This document shows positions 24,457 to 32,371 of a stretch of DNA of 35,208 nucleotides, piece after piece. The DNA is from Synergistes sp. (lineage in GTDB: Bacteria > Synergistota > Synergistia > Synergistales > Synergistaceae). The notes beneath the pieces were generated by a model that did not search any database, was not told the origin of the DNA, and saw nothing but the letters and a program-made list of their open reading frames with translations. The stretch spans positions 1-35,208 of the forward strand of contig JAFYJW010000025.1 of NCBI GenBank assembly GCA_017537925.1, written 5' to 3'. The position numbers and the translations under genes are program-made. The number at the start of each line of letters is the position of its first letter. The first letter of the stretch is position 1.

Positions 24457-24963
24457 TTATTTTGTATTTTTAAGCAGCTTCATCACGGCATCTTCAGTAG
24501 TTGCGCCCTGTATCGCTCCTGATATTTTCCCGTCGCTGCCTATAACGAAGGTCGTAGGAATATAGCGGATTCCGAAATAATCGGCGGCTCTGCCGTCCTG
24601 ATCAAGCAGCACCCTGAGAGAGGAGTATCCTTTTTTGCTGATGAATTCTCTTACTCTTTCTTTCGTGTCGCGTCTGCCGTCGGTCAGGTTTACCATAAGC
24701 AGTACTGCTTCCCCTTTTTCGCAGAGGGCGTCGTTTATTCTTACGAATTCCGGCATCTCGCTGCGGCAGGGTGGGCACCATGTAGCCCAGAAATTAAGCA
24801 CTACCTTCTGCCCTCGCAGATGGGAGAGAGAGACTGATTTCCCCTGCAGGTCCGTCAGCGTTATATCCCTGACAGTATCTCCGGCTCTCAGTGCAAAGGC
24901 CGGGACCGTGATCATCAGTGCCGCGGCTGTAATGAAAATGAAAGTGAAAAACCTTTTAAGCAT
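24457..24963 (-). CDS. TlpA/ResA-like periplasmic thiol-disulfide oxidoreductase
   Basis: A 168-aa secreted thioredoxin-fold protein. An N-terminal signal peptide (MLKRFF, a hydrophobic run to about residue 20, then PAFA) gives export. The redox motif is WCPPC (62-66, in FWATWCPPCRSEMPEF), and the cis-proline is in YIPTTFVIGSDG. The region before the motif (DITLTDLQGKSVSLSHLRGQ) is the TlpA/AhpC-TSA N-terminal extension. A 20-codon longer reading frame exists, but its charged leader would bury the signal peptide; GGGGGATAAAGC directly precedes the ATG at 24963, which I take as the start. Reduced by CcdA, encoded next to it. Confidence 0.92.
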   Translation of the reverse strand: MLKRFFTFIFITAAALMITVPAFALRAGDTVRDITLTDLQGKSVSLSHLRGQKVVLNFWATWCPPCRSEMPEFVRINDALCEKGEAVLLMVNLTDGRRDTKERVREFISKKGYSSLRVLLDQDGRAADYFGIRYIPTTFVIGSDGKISGAIQGATTEDAVMKLLKNTK

Positions 24964-25023
24964 TGCTTTATCCCCCGTTATTGTGTGCTGACCGCGGTCG
25001 TGCCGCATATCATGCTCAGTCAT

Positions 25024-25259
25024 ATGATCAGTTTATTATAAAAGTTTTTAGCCCTGTCCGGTCGCCCTCTGCGGCAAAAAGCGAAAAAATACTAAAGTAT
25101 CCGGCAAAACCGGCTGCCGGGTCACATTATACTTTATAAGAAGCCTTTTGTCCTGCAGGATGCGCGCCGGCGCCGCTGCGGGTTTGGCAGTCTGCATCTG
25201 CCGATATTTTCAGTTATATAACGGAGAATTGCGGAAATTGCGGAAATTTTTGCGAAAAC
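25024..25259. other. Non-coding spacer between tlpA and the iorA promoter
   Basis: No gene is visible. On the minus strand TATAAT (25040-25035) may be the -10 of the tlpA-ccdA pair but lacks a recognisable -35. A hairpin CCGGCA/TGCCGG occurs at about 25102-25121 without a U tract. GC drops to an AT-rich stretch just before the iorA promoter. Confidence 0.4.
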
Positions 25260-25288
25260 TTGACATTTTCCCGCGCGTGGGGTATAAA
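25260..25288 (+). promoter_or_regulatory. Strong sigma70 promoter of the iorA leader
   Basis: TTGACA (25260-25265, perfect) and TATAAA (25283-25288) with a 17-bp spacer. Transcription would start near 25295, about 170 nt before the iorA start codon. This is the best sigma70-like match I noticed in the window. Confidence 0.8.
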
Positions 25289-25294
25289 TACATA

Positions 25295-25424
25295 CGTTGC
25301 GCGGAGGGGCAGCCCCCTGCGGACATTGAAAAGAGCAGATAAGATACAGATAAGACGAGCGAAGACAGGTCGAAGAATATTATTGTATATTCGAAGCTTT
25401 GTCGATGCGGCAAAGCTTTTTTTG
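25295..25424 (+). promoter_or_regulatory. Structured leader of iorA ending in an intrinsic terminator (attenuator) or a free-standing sRNA
   Basis: The first about 130 nt of the predicted transcript contain three hairpins. A GC-rich one at the very 5' end (AGGGG-CAG-CCCCCT, about 25301-25322) is followed by GAATAT-N6-ATATTC (25375-25392). A terminator comes last: AAGCTTTG-N9-CAAAGCTT (25394-25418), then a run of seven T (25417-25423). A terminator between a strong promoter and the first gene suggests conditional read-through. I see no T-box, TPP, SAM or other leader consensus that I know, and no clear anti-terminator pairing. The motif CGAAG occurs three times in the leader. The alternative is a small RNA that ends here, with iorA expressed by read-through. 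Confidence 0.55.
25394..25424 (+). terminator. Intrinsic terminator inside the iorA leader
   Basis: An 8-bp perfect stem AAGCTTTG/CAAAGCTT with a 9-nt loop, followed directly by a T-run on the plus strand, 39 bp upstream of the iorA ATG. Nothing on the plus strand upstream of it needs terminating other than the transcript from 25295. Confidence 0.75.
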
Positions 25425-25463
25425 TTATTTATGCGTTATTTATGAAAAATGGGGGTCGTAGTT

Positions 25464-27260
25464 ATGACTGTAAAGGTCTGCATGGGCAACGAGGCGATAG
25501 CGCTCGGCGCGCTTGCCGCGGGAGTTTCTGTAGCGGCGGGGTATCCCGGCACGCCCTCGACAGAGATAATCGAAACGCTCGCGCATGTTCACAGGCCAGG
25601 CGTCAGCGTTCAGTGGTCTGTCAATGAGAAAGCTGCACTTGAAGTTGCGGCAGGAGCCGCCTATGCGGGGGCCCGTTCGCTGTGCACGATGAAGCAGGTC
25701 GGCCTGAACGTTGCGTCGGATCCTCTCATGAGTCTTTCCTATATAGGAGTCAAGGGCGGGATGGTAATAGCCGTAGCTGACGATCCCGGGCCGTGGTCCT
25801 CCCAGACAGAACAGGATACCCGCGGCTTTGCAAAGCATGCCAATCTGCCGGTATTTGATCCGTCCTCTCCCGAAGAGGCATATCTGATGGTTCAGACTGC
25901 CTATGAATTCTCAGAGAAATATTCGCTTCCGGTCTTCATGCGCCCGACGACGCGCGTGTGTCACGCAAGCGCCGACGTAGATCTTGCCGAGCCTGCGGAA
26001 ATAAAAGCTGCCGACGGATTTGAAAGGCGCCCCGAGTGGTGCATCTTCCCGGCTCTTTCCTACAGGCGTCACGGAGAGCTTGAAGTCAAACAGTACGAAA
26101 TGGCGCGCGACTTTGACAGCATGCCGTACAACAGAATAGAAGGAAAGGGACGCAAAGGCGTTGCTGTCTCAGGCGTTTCCTATCTTTACGCGAAGGAAGC
26201 CGTCTCAGAGCTGGGCGCTGACGTCCTGCTCTATAAAGTCGGCACGCCGTACCCGCTGCCGGAAAAGACGACGAAGGATTTCCTTGCTTCCGTGGATTCC
26301 GTACTTGTGATAGAAGAACTTGATCCGGTCGTCGAGGAGCAGCTTTTGATAGAAGCTTCGGGAAAAGTGCCTGTGCTGGGCAAGCGCAGCGGGGATATGC
26401 CGAAAAACGGCGAATACTCTTTTGAGATCGTAAAAGACGCTCTTATAAAATATCTGGGGCTGCCGCAGCCTGAAAAAGAAGCCGATGCGCTGCCGCAGCT
26501 GCCGGTGCGTCCCCCGGTCCTCTGCGCTGGCTGCCCGCACCGCGCTTCTTTCTACGCCGCAAAGGTCGCTGCAAAAGGCTTCAAAAAGGCTGTGTACTGC
26601 GGCGATATCGGCTGCTACACGCTCGGCAACGCCGCTCCGCTCAACATGGTAGACACTTGTCTCTGCATGGGCGCAGGCATTACACTTGCCCAGGGCATTG
26701 CTCTTGCGGACAGGGACGCCAAGTGCCTTGCGTTTATCGGTGATTCGACATTTTTCCATACGGGGATACCGGGAGTCATAAACGCGGTATACCAGGGAAC
26801 AGATATAACTGTGATCGTGCTTGACAACCATACGACTGCGATGACAGGGCATCAGCCGCACCCGGGGACGGGAAAGCACGCCGACGGCTCCGAAGCGCCC
26901 GCGCTTGATATAGAGACGCTGCTTAAGGCATGCGGCGTAAAACATGTTTCCACTGTAGATCCGTTCGATTTTCCGGAAACCGTCAAAGCGATACGCGAAG
27001 CTGCGGAATTTCCCGGGGCGTCTGCTGTGATAGCAAAAGCGCCATGCATAGCCCAGATAAAGAAACCGGCAGCCGTGCGCTTTGTGAATGACGGATGCAT
27101 CAAGTGCGGCAGATGTGTGGCCGAAATAGGCTGTCCCGCGATAACGCCTGACAGCACCGGGCGCGCCGTGATCGATGCGCCGCTCTGCACGGACTGCGGC
27201 CTCTGCTCATATGTATGTCCGGTATCAGCGATCGAAAGAGGGGAAAGAAATGTCAAATAG
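25464..27260 (+). CDS. iorA: Indolepyruvate:ferredoxin oxidoreductase, alpha subunit
   Basis: A 598-aa TPP- and [4Fe-4S]-containing subunit that oxidatively decarboxylates aryl-pyruvates (from Trp, Phe, Tyr) to aryl-acetyl-CoA while reducing ferredoxin. The N-terminal pyrimidine-binding domain begins MGNEAIALGALAAGV and GYPGTPSTEIIETLA. The TPP/Mg motif lies in FIGDSTFFHTGIPG with LDNHTTAMTGHQPHPG. A ferredoxin domain closes the protein with CIKCGRCVAEIGCP (the wider spacing usual in IorA) and CTDCGLCSYVCPVS. An ATG five codons upstream is open, but the GGGGG-N8-ATG spacing and the family's usual start favour 25464. Its stop is overlapped by iorB (11 bp). Expression appears to be controlled through the leader terminator upstream. 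Confidence 0.95.
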   Translation: MTVKVCMGNEAIALGALAAGVSVAAGYPGTPSTEIIETLAHVHRPGVSVQWSVNEKAALEVAAGAAYAGARSLCTMKQVGLNVASDPLMSLSYIGVKGGMVIAVADDPGPWSSQTEQDTRGFAKHANLPVFDPSSPEEAYLMVQTAYEFSEKYSLPVFMRPTTRVCHASADVDLAEPAEIKAADGFERRPEWCIFPALSYRRHGELEVKQYEMARDFDSMPYNRIEGKGRKGVAVSGVSYLYAKEAVSELGADVLLYKVGTPYPLPEKTTKDFLASVDSVLVIEELDPVVEEQLLIEASGKVPVLGKRSGDMPKNGEYSFEIVKDALIKYLGLPQPEKEADALPQLPVRPPVLCAGCPHRASFYAAKVAAKGFKKAVYCGDIGCYTLGNAAPLNMVDTCLCMGAGITLAQGIALADRDAKCLAFIGDSTFFHTGIPGVINAVYQGTDITVIVLDNHTTAMTGHQPHPGTGKHADGSEAPALDIETLLKACGVKHVSTVDPFDFPETVKAIREAAEFPGASAVIAKAPCIAQIKKPAAVRFVNDGCIKCGRCVAEIGCPAITPDSTGRAVIDAPLCTDCGLCSYVCPVSAIERGERNVK

Positions 27261-27843
27261 CATAGTCATAGCGGGAGTAGGCGGACAGGGAACGCTGCTT
27301 GCGTCGAAGATACTGGCCGCGGCGGCCGGCGCCAGGGGGCTGTTCGTCCGCACATCCGAAACGATAGGGATGGCGCAGCGCGGAGGCTGCGTATCAAGTC
27401 ACCTGCGCATAGATGCGAAAGAACTTTCCCCTATAATACCGGAGCATCACGCGGATATCCTGCTTGCATTCGAGCCGGCGGAAGCTGTGCGCATGCTGCC
27501 TAAGATGAAAGCGTCCGCAGGGTGTGTGGTCAATACCGACTCCGTCATACCTACAAATGTCGCGCTGGGGAAAGGTGTATATCTGAAGAAAGACTATCTC
27601 GATCTGCTCAGGAACAGATTCCCTGCCGCGGTCTTCATCGAAGGCGCGCGTACCGCGCTTGCCGCCGGCGATATCAGGACGCTCAATGTCGTTATACTCG
27701 GAGCCGCGTCCGGCGCCGGCATCCTGCCATTTTCAGCGGAAGAGATATTGTCTGCGATGAAGACATGCGTGAAGCCGAAGCTGCTTGCTATGAACGAAAA
27801 GGCATTTGAGCTCGGCCTTGCCGCTCCGGGGGTCCGATGGTGA
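27250..27843 (+). CDS. iorB: Indolepyruvate:ferredoxin oxidoreductase, beta subunit
   Basis: A 197-aa gamma-type subunit of the 2-oxoacid:ferredoxin oxidoreductase superfamily. The N-terminal SIVIAGVGGQGTLLASKILA (about 4-23) and TSETIGMAQRGGCVSSHLRI (about 38-57) are diagnostic for IorB, followed by LAFEPAEAVRMLP. It pairs with IorA to form the active alpha/beta enzyme. GAGGGGAAAG precedes the ATG inside the end of iorA, ensuring coupled translation. The frame continues upstream but only within iorA coding sequence. Confidence 0.95.
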   Translation: MSNSIVIAGVGGQGTLLASKILAAAAGARGLFVRTSETIGMAQRGGCVSSHLRIDAKELSPIIPEHHADILLAFEPAEAVRMLPKMKASAGCVVNTDSVIPTNVALGKGVYLKKDYLDLLRNRFPAAVFIEGARTALAAGDIRTLNVVILGAASGAGILPFSAEEILSAMKTCVKPKLLAMNEKAFELGLAAPGVRW

Positions 27844-27940
27844 ACTGACGCAGTTGTCTGCAGGTTCCGGCCGCTTCCGGCCGTTGGGGATAAATAAATG
27901 TTAAAGAATAAGAATACTGAATAAGGAGAGAAAATAGATC

Positions 27941-29170
27941 ATGAACGAACTTACGATAATGAGCCGCTGTTTTGACCAGGTGCGCCGCGTTGCCAAGCTG
28001 AGCCCGATGTATCAGAAAAAGTTTGCAGGCATTCCGGTCGAAACGATGATGACGAAGGAAGATTTTGAGACTCTGCCCTTTACGACGAAGCAGGATCTGC
28101 GCGACGCATATCCGATGGGAATGCAGTGCGTGCCGAACGACAAGATAGTTCGCGTGCACTCATCGTCCGGAACGACCGGGACTCCTGTCATAATACCCTA
28201 CAGCGCGCAGGATCTTGAAGACTGGGCCGTCATGTTTGAGCGCTGCTACCAGTTTGCCGGAGTAACGCCTGACGACCGCGTCCAGATAACGCCCGGCTTT
28301 GGGCTGTGGACAGCGGGACTCGGCTTCCAGGCCGGGGCGGAGCGTCTTGGCGCGATGGTCATACCGACCGGAGCAGGCAACACAGACAGACAGCTTCAGC
28401 TGATGCGCGATCTGAAGGCTACGGTCCTTACCAGCACGTCATCGTACGCTCTCGTCATAGCGGAAGAGGTAGACAAGCGCGGCATGAAAGACCAGATATG
28501 CCTGAAGCGCGGCATATTCGGTTCGGAACGCTGGGGCGACAAGATTCGCGAGAGGATATATGAGACGCTGGGCATTGAATTCTTCGATATCTACGGCCTT
28601 ACGGAAATATACGGCCCCGGCATCGCGATCGACTGCAGCTACCATACCGGCATGCACTACTTCAACGACTATCTCTACTGCGAGATCATCGATCCTGAGA
28701 CCGGCAAGGTGCTGCCGGACGGCGAACAGGGAGAAATAGTCATCACGACATTCCGCAAGGAAGCTGCGCCTCTGATCCGCTACCGCACAAGAGATATATC
28801 GCGCATCGTACCCGGCGAATGCCCCTGCGGTTCGCGTTTCCCGCGTCTGGATCGGATAGTCGGCCGCAGCGACGATATGATAAAGGTCAAGGGAACGAAC
28901 ATCTATCCGTCGCAGGTAGAGGAGATACTTAAGAATATCGAGGGCTTCTCCAGCGAATACCGCATCATACTTGAGAACAAGGATCTGCGCGACCGCATGA
29001 TAGTCCAGGCCGAAATGAAGGAAGGCTATGACGCGGACGCTCTTGCCGAAGCACTGCTTCGCGGCTGCAAGTCGGGGCTCGGCATACGCGTAGTGCCGGA
29101 AGTGATGAAACTGGGCGAACTGCCGCGCAGTGAGAAAAAGACGCAGCGCGTTATAGACAAGAGGTATTAA
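27941..29170 (+). CDS. paaK: Phenylacetate--CoA ligase-type aryl-acid CoA ligase
   Basis: A 409-aa adenylate-forming enzyme. The ATP-binding P-loop is SSSGTTGTPVIIPYS (74-88). Further core motifs are YGLTEIYGPG, YRTRDISRI, the hinge DRIVGRSDDMIKVKG and IYPSQVEEIL, all PaaK-type rather than acetyl-CoA-synthetase-type. In aerobes PaaK activates phenylacetate. Next to iorAB in fermenters it most likely runs in reverse, turning aryl-acetyl-CoA into arylacetate with ATP formation (inference from context). AAGGAG lies about 12 nt before the ATG, and the gap to iorB is 97 bp without a terminator, so it belongs to the same unit. A terminator follows at 29218-29254. Confidence 0.93.
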   Translation: MNELTIMSRCFDQVRRVAKLSPMYQKKFAGIPVETMMTKEDFETLPFTTKQDLRDAYPMGMQCVPNDKIVRVHSSSGTTGTPVIIPYSAQDLEDWAVMFERCYQFAGVTPDDRVQITPGFGLWTAGLGFQAGAERLGAMVIPTGAGNTDRQLQLMRDLKATVLTSTSSYALVIAEEVDKRGMKDQICLKRGIFGSERWGDKIRERIYETLGIEFFDIYGLTEIYGPGIAIDCSYHTGMHYFNDYLYCEIIDPETGKVLPDGEQGEIVITTFRKEAAPLIRYRTRDISRIVPGECPCGSRFPRLDRIVGRSDDMIKVKGTNIYPSQVEEILKNIEGFSSEYRIILENKDLRDRMIVQAEMKEGYDADALAEALLRGCKSGLGIRVVPEVMKLGELPRSEKKTQRVIDKRY

Positions 29171-29217
29171 AAACCGCCTCTCACGCGCGGATTATTACAG
29201 AAAATTACGGGAAAGGA

Positions 29218-29254
29218 CTGCCGCAGAGCTGTTTTCAGCTTTGCGGCAGCTTTT
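29218..29254 (+). terminator. Terminator of the iorA-iorB-paaK unit
   Basis: CTGCCGCA (29218-29225) pairs with TGCGGCAG (29242-29249), with further inner pairing AGCTG/CAGCT, followed by CTTTTG on the plus strand, 47 bp beyond the paaK stop. Confidence 0.8.
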
Positions 29255-29600
29255 GTCTGCATAAGAAAACAACGCGGCAGCGTGTGGTCAGGCTGAAACA
29301 TAAGCGATAAAATCCTGACGTGCAGGACCGCGGGATAAGCCTGCCAGCTTACAGCAGCGGCACGTCAGGACGGACATTAAATGCCTGAGCAAAATAATGT
29401 CGTTCACAGTTTAGCACAAAAAGCAGAATTGCCTGCATCATCCGGTGTCTGCGCCGAAATACGCACCGGAATAATGCTGAAAAGAACCTTCTCTCCGGCA
29501 TAATAGCCCCGCGAATCTTTACGGCGCCGTGCTTCGGCAGCCTGTTTTTCCTGTGCGCGGCTTTTGCTGCCGGAACGTTGTCACAAAAATCCGTGCTTAT

Positions 29601-29639
29601 TTTTTATAAATACAAATGTTTTTTTATAAAATTCAAATG
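29601..29639 (+). repeat. Two direct repeats spaced 20 bp upstream of the AOR promoter
   Basis: TTTTTATAAATACAAATG (29601-29618) and TTTTTATAAAATTCAAATG (29621-29639) repeat with a 20-bp period, i.e. two helical turns on the same DNA face. They lie about 40-80 bp before the predicted transcription start, a typical activator position. Confidence 0.5.
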
Positions 29640-29667
29640 AATCATGGCGGGTATGCACTCTCTGTGT

Positions 29668-29720
29668 TAAAATTCTTCTATTGGGGATATGCGCGGCGGT
29701 TCAACTGCGTCCGCGCATAT
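29668..29720 (+). promoter_or_regulatory. AOR operon -10 element and 5'-terminal hairpin
   Basis: TAAAAT (29668-29673) is a likely -10 with a poor -35 (TGGCGG at 29645-29650), suggesting activator dependence. Transcription would begin near 29680. A perfect 10-bp stem ATATGCGCGG (29687-29696) / CCGCGCATAT (29711-29720) then forms almost at the 5' end of the mRNA, about 20 nt before the ribosome-binding site. It may stabilise the message or sense a signal. Confidence 0.45.
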
Positions 29721-29749
29721 AAAAAAGAAAAAACAGTGGAGGGATTTTT

Positions 29750-30148
29750 GTGAAGATCATTCATTACAACGCCGAGAAGTGCGTCGAATGCGGCGCATGT
29801 ATGGAGGCGTGTTCCGCGGCGTATTTCAAAGAGAATTCGCCGGAGCTTTCGCGGATCAGGATACTCAACAATACCGGCTTTGTGAGTGCGAACGTATGCT
29901 CGCAGTGCGGAGCCTGCATGGCTGTCTGCCCGACTCAGGCGCTTGAACGCGACGCAAACGGCGTGGTACAGGTGCGCAAAGATAAGTGCACTTCATGCCT
30001 GATGTGCGTCGGATACTGCCCGGCCGCGTCGATGTTCTTCAACGGGGATAAGCAGACGGAGCCTTTCAAGTGCATCGCCTGCGGTATCTGCGCGCGCAAA
30101 TGTCCGACCGGCGCGCTCGAACTGATCAATGTGCCTGCAAAGGCGTAG
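29750..30148 (+). CDS. Polyferredoxin with four [4Fe-4S] motifs, electron-transfer partner of AOR
   Basis: A 132-aa protein consisting almost wholly of four CxxCxxCxxxC clusters: CVECGACMEAC (12-22), CSQCGACMAVC (about 51-61), CTSCLMCVGYC (about 80-90) and CIACGICARKC (about 104-114). This HycB-like layout is typical of the small electron-transfer subunit encoded beside aldehyde ferredoxin oxidoreductases in bacteria (AorA/BamC-like). It would shuttle electrons between the tungsten enzyme and ferredoxin or another redox partner. The start is GTG at 29750 with GGAGGG 6 nt upstream. The AOR ATG lies 13 bp after its stop. Confidence 0.9.
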   Translation: MKIIHYNAEKCVECGACMEACSAAYFKENSPELSRIRILNNTGFVSANVCSQCGACMAVCPTQALERDANGVVQVRKDKCTSCLMCVGYCPAASMFFNGDKQTEPFKCIACGICARKCPTGALELINVPAKA

Positions 30149-30161
30149 AGGAGGGGCCGAT

Positions 30162-32348
30162 ATGTCGAAAACACCGATGAAACTTCTTGCCGAATGGACG
30201 TATGAACCGGCCAAGATACACCGCGGATATTCCCGCGAGACCCTTTATGTCGGTCTGGGCAACAAAGACGGCAATTACAAATTCGAAAAGCGCCCCGTCT
30301 CCGATGACATGATAGAAAAGTTTACCGGAGGACGCGGCTTCGGACTCAGGCTGCTCTGGAACGCGGTGACTGAAAAAACGAAATGGAACGATCCGGAGAA
30401 CGAGATAGTTATCGCGGGAGGCCCTTTCTGCGGCATCACGCAGTATCCGGGAGCCGGCAAATGCTATTCGGTATTCCTTTCTCCGGCTACGAAGCAGACA
30501 TATAACAGCAACGCGGGCGGCTATTTCGCTCCTTTCCTGAAGTTCTCGGGATTCGATGCGATGGAGCTGCAGGGCAAGGCCGACAGACCTGTAGTCATTT
30601 TTATCGACGGCGACAACTATAAGGTACAGATATTCGAATCTAACCTTCCCGACATCAACGCGTATGCGGTCTCCGAAGATCTTCACGAATATTTCGCGAA
30701 GGACGAAGCCGATAAGCGCACGATATCCGTAGTATCGACCGGCATCGGCGCACGCACGAGCTACTGGGCAGGCATGAATTTCAGCTTCTATGACGTCCGC
30801 CGCAAGGTCGTGCGCCTGAAACAGGCCGGACGCGGAGGCGGCGGTACGGTGCTTTACGACAAGGGAGTCGTTGCGATAGTTGTGAAGCGCACGCATTTCA
30901 CAGGACTTGAGAACGATCCGGCCGATATCAAGACGATTCAGCGCTGCGGCACAAGTCTGCATAAGCGCATCCACGATCTCGACGACAAACAGTGCCTGAT
31001 GCGTTCAGCCGGCACGGCACACCTCACCGAGATAATGGACGCTTATAAGCTGCTGCCTGTGCACAACTACAAGTTCGGCTGCCATAAGGATATCGAAAAT
31101 ATCAGTTCCCGCTCCTATATCAAGCTCTTTACGCAGGGTATGGCAGACGGCTGCTGGTACGGCTGTTCGCTGGCCTGCGCTAAGGGCGTCGACCACTTCC
31201 GCCTCGCGACCGGTCCGTGGAAGGGCAGAGAAGTCACGGTCGACGGTCCCGAGTACGAGACGGCGGCCGGGCTCGGCTCCAACCTCGGCATCTTCGACCC
31301 GCTCTGGACGATAGAAGCGAACTTCTACGCCGACCATTACGGACTTGATACGATATCTCTCGGCACAGGCATGGCGTTTGTCTGCGAATGCTACGAGCTC
31401 GGGCTGATTAACAAAGAAAACACTCACGGACTTGACCTGAACTTCGGCAACAAGGACGACATAATGGAGCTGCTGCACCGCATAGCCCACGGCACCGACG
31501 AATTCGCGATAGCCTGCGGACACGGCGTGGAAGAAGCCCGCGTATACTTCTCGGAGCATTACGGCGCGGATCTTGCCACAATGAAGAAGATAGGCATGGT
31601 CTGCCAGGGACTCGAAGCTTCAGAATACCGCTGCCAGGAGTCTATAGCTCAGTGGGGAGGCTACTTCCTTACGCTCAAGGGACCGCAGCACGACGAAGCG
31701 TGGCTGATATTCATGGATATGGTCAACAAACAGCTGCCGACCTATGCTGATAAAGCAGAAGCGCTCTTCTTCTTCCCGAACTTCCGTCTGTGGTTCTCGC
31801 TGCAGGGACTTTGCAAACTGCCGTGGAACGATATCGAACCGGCCGACAACGGCGTCAGGTACAAGGGACTCGAAGCTGCGCGCGTACCGGAGCATCTGCA
31901 GAACTACCTTGACATATTCGAAGCAATAACCGGCAAACATCTGACGCGCGAAGGAATGATCGAGCAGTCCGAGAAGGTCTATAATTTCGAGAGAATCTTC
32001 AATCTGCGCATGGGCAGAGGCACGGCGAAGTACCATGACGCGCCGGACCGCGGCCTCGGGCCGGTGTGGGAGGACGAGTGGTTGGCGCGTCCGGATTACT
32101 TCGACGGCAAACTGAAGGAATTCGGCGAGAACATCGAAGGACTTTCCGTCAAGGAAAAGATCGCTCTGCTGCAGAAGCACCGCAGGAAGCAGTGGGAAGA
32201 GCTGAAGCTCGCCGTCTACAAGCGCCGCGGATGGAACAAGAACGGCATTCCGACACTTGCGACCGTGAAACGGCTTGGGATAGATTATCCTGACGTAGTC
32301 GAACTCCTGAAGAAGAACCTGAAGCCGGAGGATGAGTTTGTCGACTAA
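30162..32348 (+). CDS. aor: Aldehyde ferredoxin oxidoreductase family protein (tungsten/molybdopterin)
   Basis: A 728-aa enzyme that interconverts carboxylic acids and aldehydes with ferredoxin. The N-terminal AOR domain carries GGRGFGLRLLW, PFCGITQYPGAGKCYSV and the GxNAGGYFAPFLKFSGFDA-type cofactor-binding stretch (about 115-140). The [4Fe-4S] cysteines are C331, C335 and C339 (CWYGCSLAC), with a distant fourth at C551 (GLCKLPWND). The X3 spacing between the first two cysteines is wider than the CxxCxxxC of archaeal AOR. DGPEYETAAGLGSNLGI and DTISLGTGMAFVCECYELGLI are well conserved. It is about 120 aa longer than classic AOR, the extra length being mainly at the C-terminus, as in BamB/AorB-like enzymes. 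Substrates may be aryl-acetate/aldehydes from the neighbouring iorAB pathway (inference). AGAGGAGG precedes the ATG. Confidence 0.93.
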   Translation: MSKTPMKLLAEWTYEPAKIHRGYSRETLYVGLGNKDGNYKFEKRPVSDDMIEKFTGGRGFGLRLLWNAVTEKTKWNDPENEIVIAGGPFCGITQYPGAGKCYSVFLSPATKQTYNSNAGGYFAPFLKFSGFDAMELQGKADRPVVIFIDGDNYKVQIFESNLPDINAYAVSEDLHEYFAKDEADKRTISVVSTGIGARTSYWAGMNFSFYDVRRKVVRLKQAGRGGGGTVLYDKGVVAIVVKRTHFTGLENDPADIKTIQRCGTSLHKRIHDLDDKQCLMRSAGTAHLTEIMDAYKLLPVHNYKFGCHKDIENISSRSYIKLFTQGMADGCWYGCSLACAKGVDHFRLATGPWKGREVTVDGPEYETAAGLGSNLGIFDPLWTIEANFYADHYGLDTISLGTGMAFVCECYELGLINKENTHGLDLNFGNKDDIMELLHRIAHGTDEFAIACGHGVEEARVYFSEHYGADLATMKKIGMVCQGLEASEYRCQESIAQWGGYFLTLKGPQHDEAWLIFMDMVNKQLPTYADKAEALFFFPNFRLWFSLQGLCKLPWNDIEPADNGVRYKGLEAARVPEHLQNYLDIFEAITGKHLTREGMIEQSEKVYNFERIFNLRMGRGTAKYHDAPDRGLGPVWEDEWLARPDYFDGKLKEFGENIEGLSVKEKIALLQKHRRKQWEELKLAVYKRRGWNKNGIPTLATVKRLGIDYPDVVELLKKNLKPEDEFVD

Positions 32349-32371
32349 GACAAAGGGAGTGTGAACCGCGG

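Larger units (their letters stand above)
29255..29749 (+). other. Structured non-coding region before the AOR operon
   Basis: No convincing gene is seen. Three dyads stand out. TCCTGACGTGC (29313-29323) with GCACGTCAGGA (29360-29370) is a perfect 11-bp stem enclosing 36 nt that can fold further (GCAGG/CCTGC, CTGC/GCAG). TCCGGTG (29441-29447) with CACCGGA (29464-29470) is extended by GCAT/ATGC (29435-29438, 29474-29477). CGGCAGC/GCTGCCG lies at about 29535-29572. None is followed by a clear U tract on the plus strand. Near the gene come two direct repeats and a promoter-like -10. The region may encode a small structured RNA or carry regulatory sites. Confidence 0.35.

Noticed and set aside
25295..25424. 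T-box or other known riboswitch in the iorA leader
   Set aside because: The T-box sequence and specifier-loop features are missing, and no TPP, SAM, lysine, glycine or preQ1 core that I know is present; no leader peptide rich in aromatic residues is found either.
29645..29657. Sigma54 promoter before the AOR operon (TGGC...TGCA)
   Set aside because: The GG and GC elements are about 3 bp too close together for a -24/-12 promoter.
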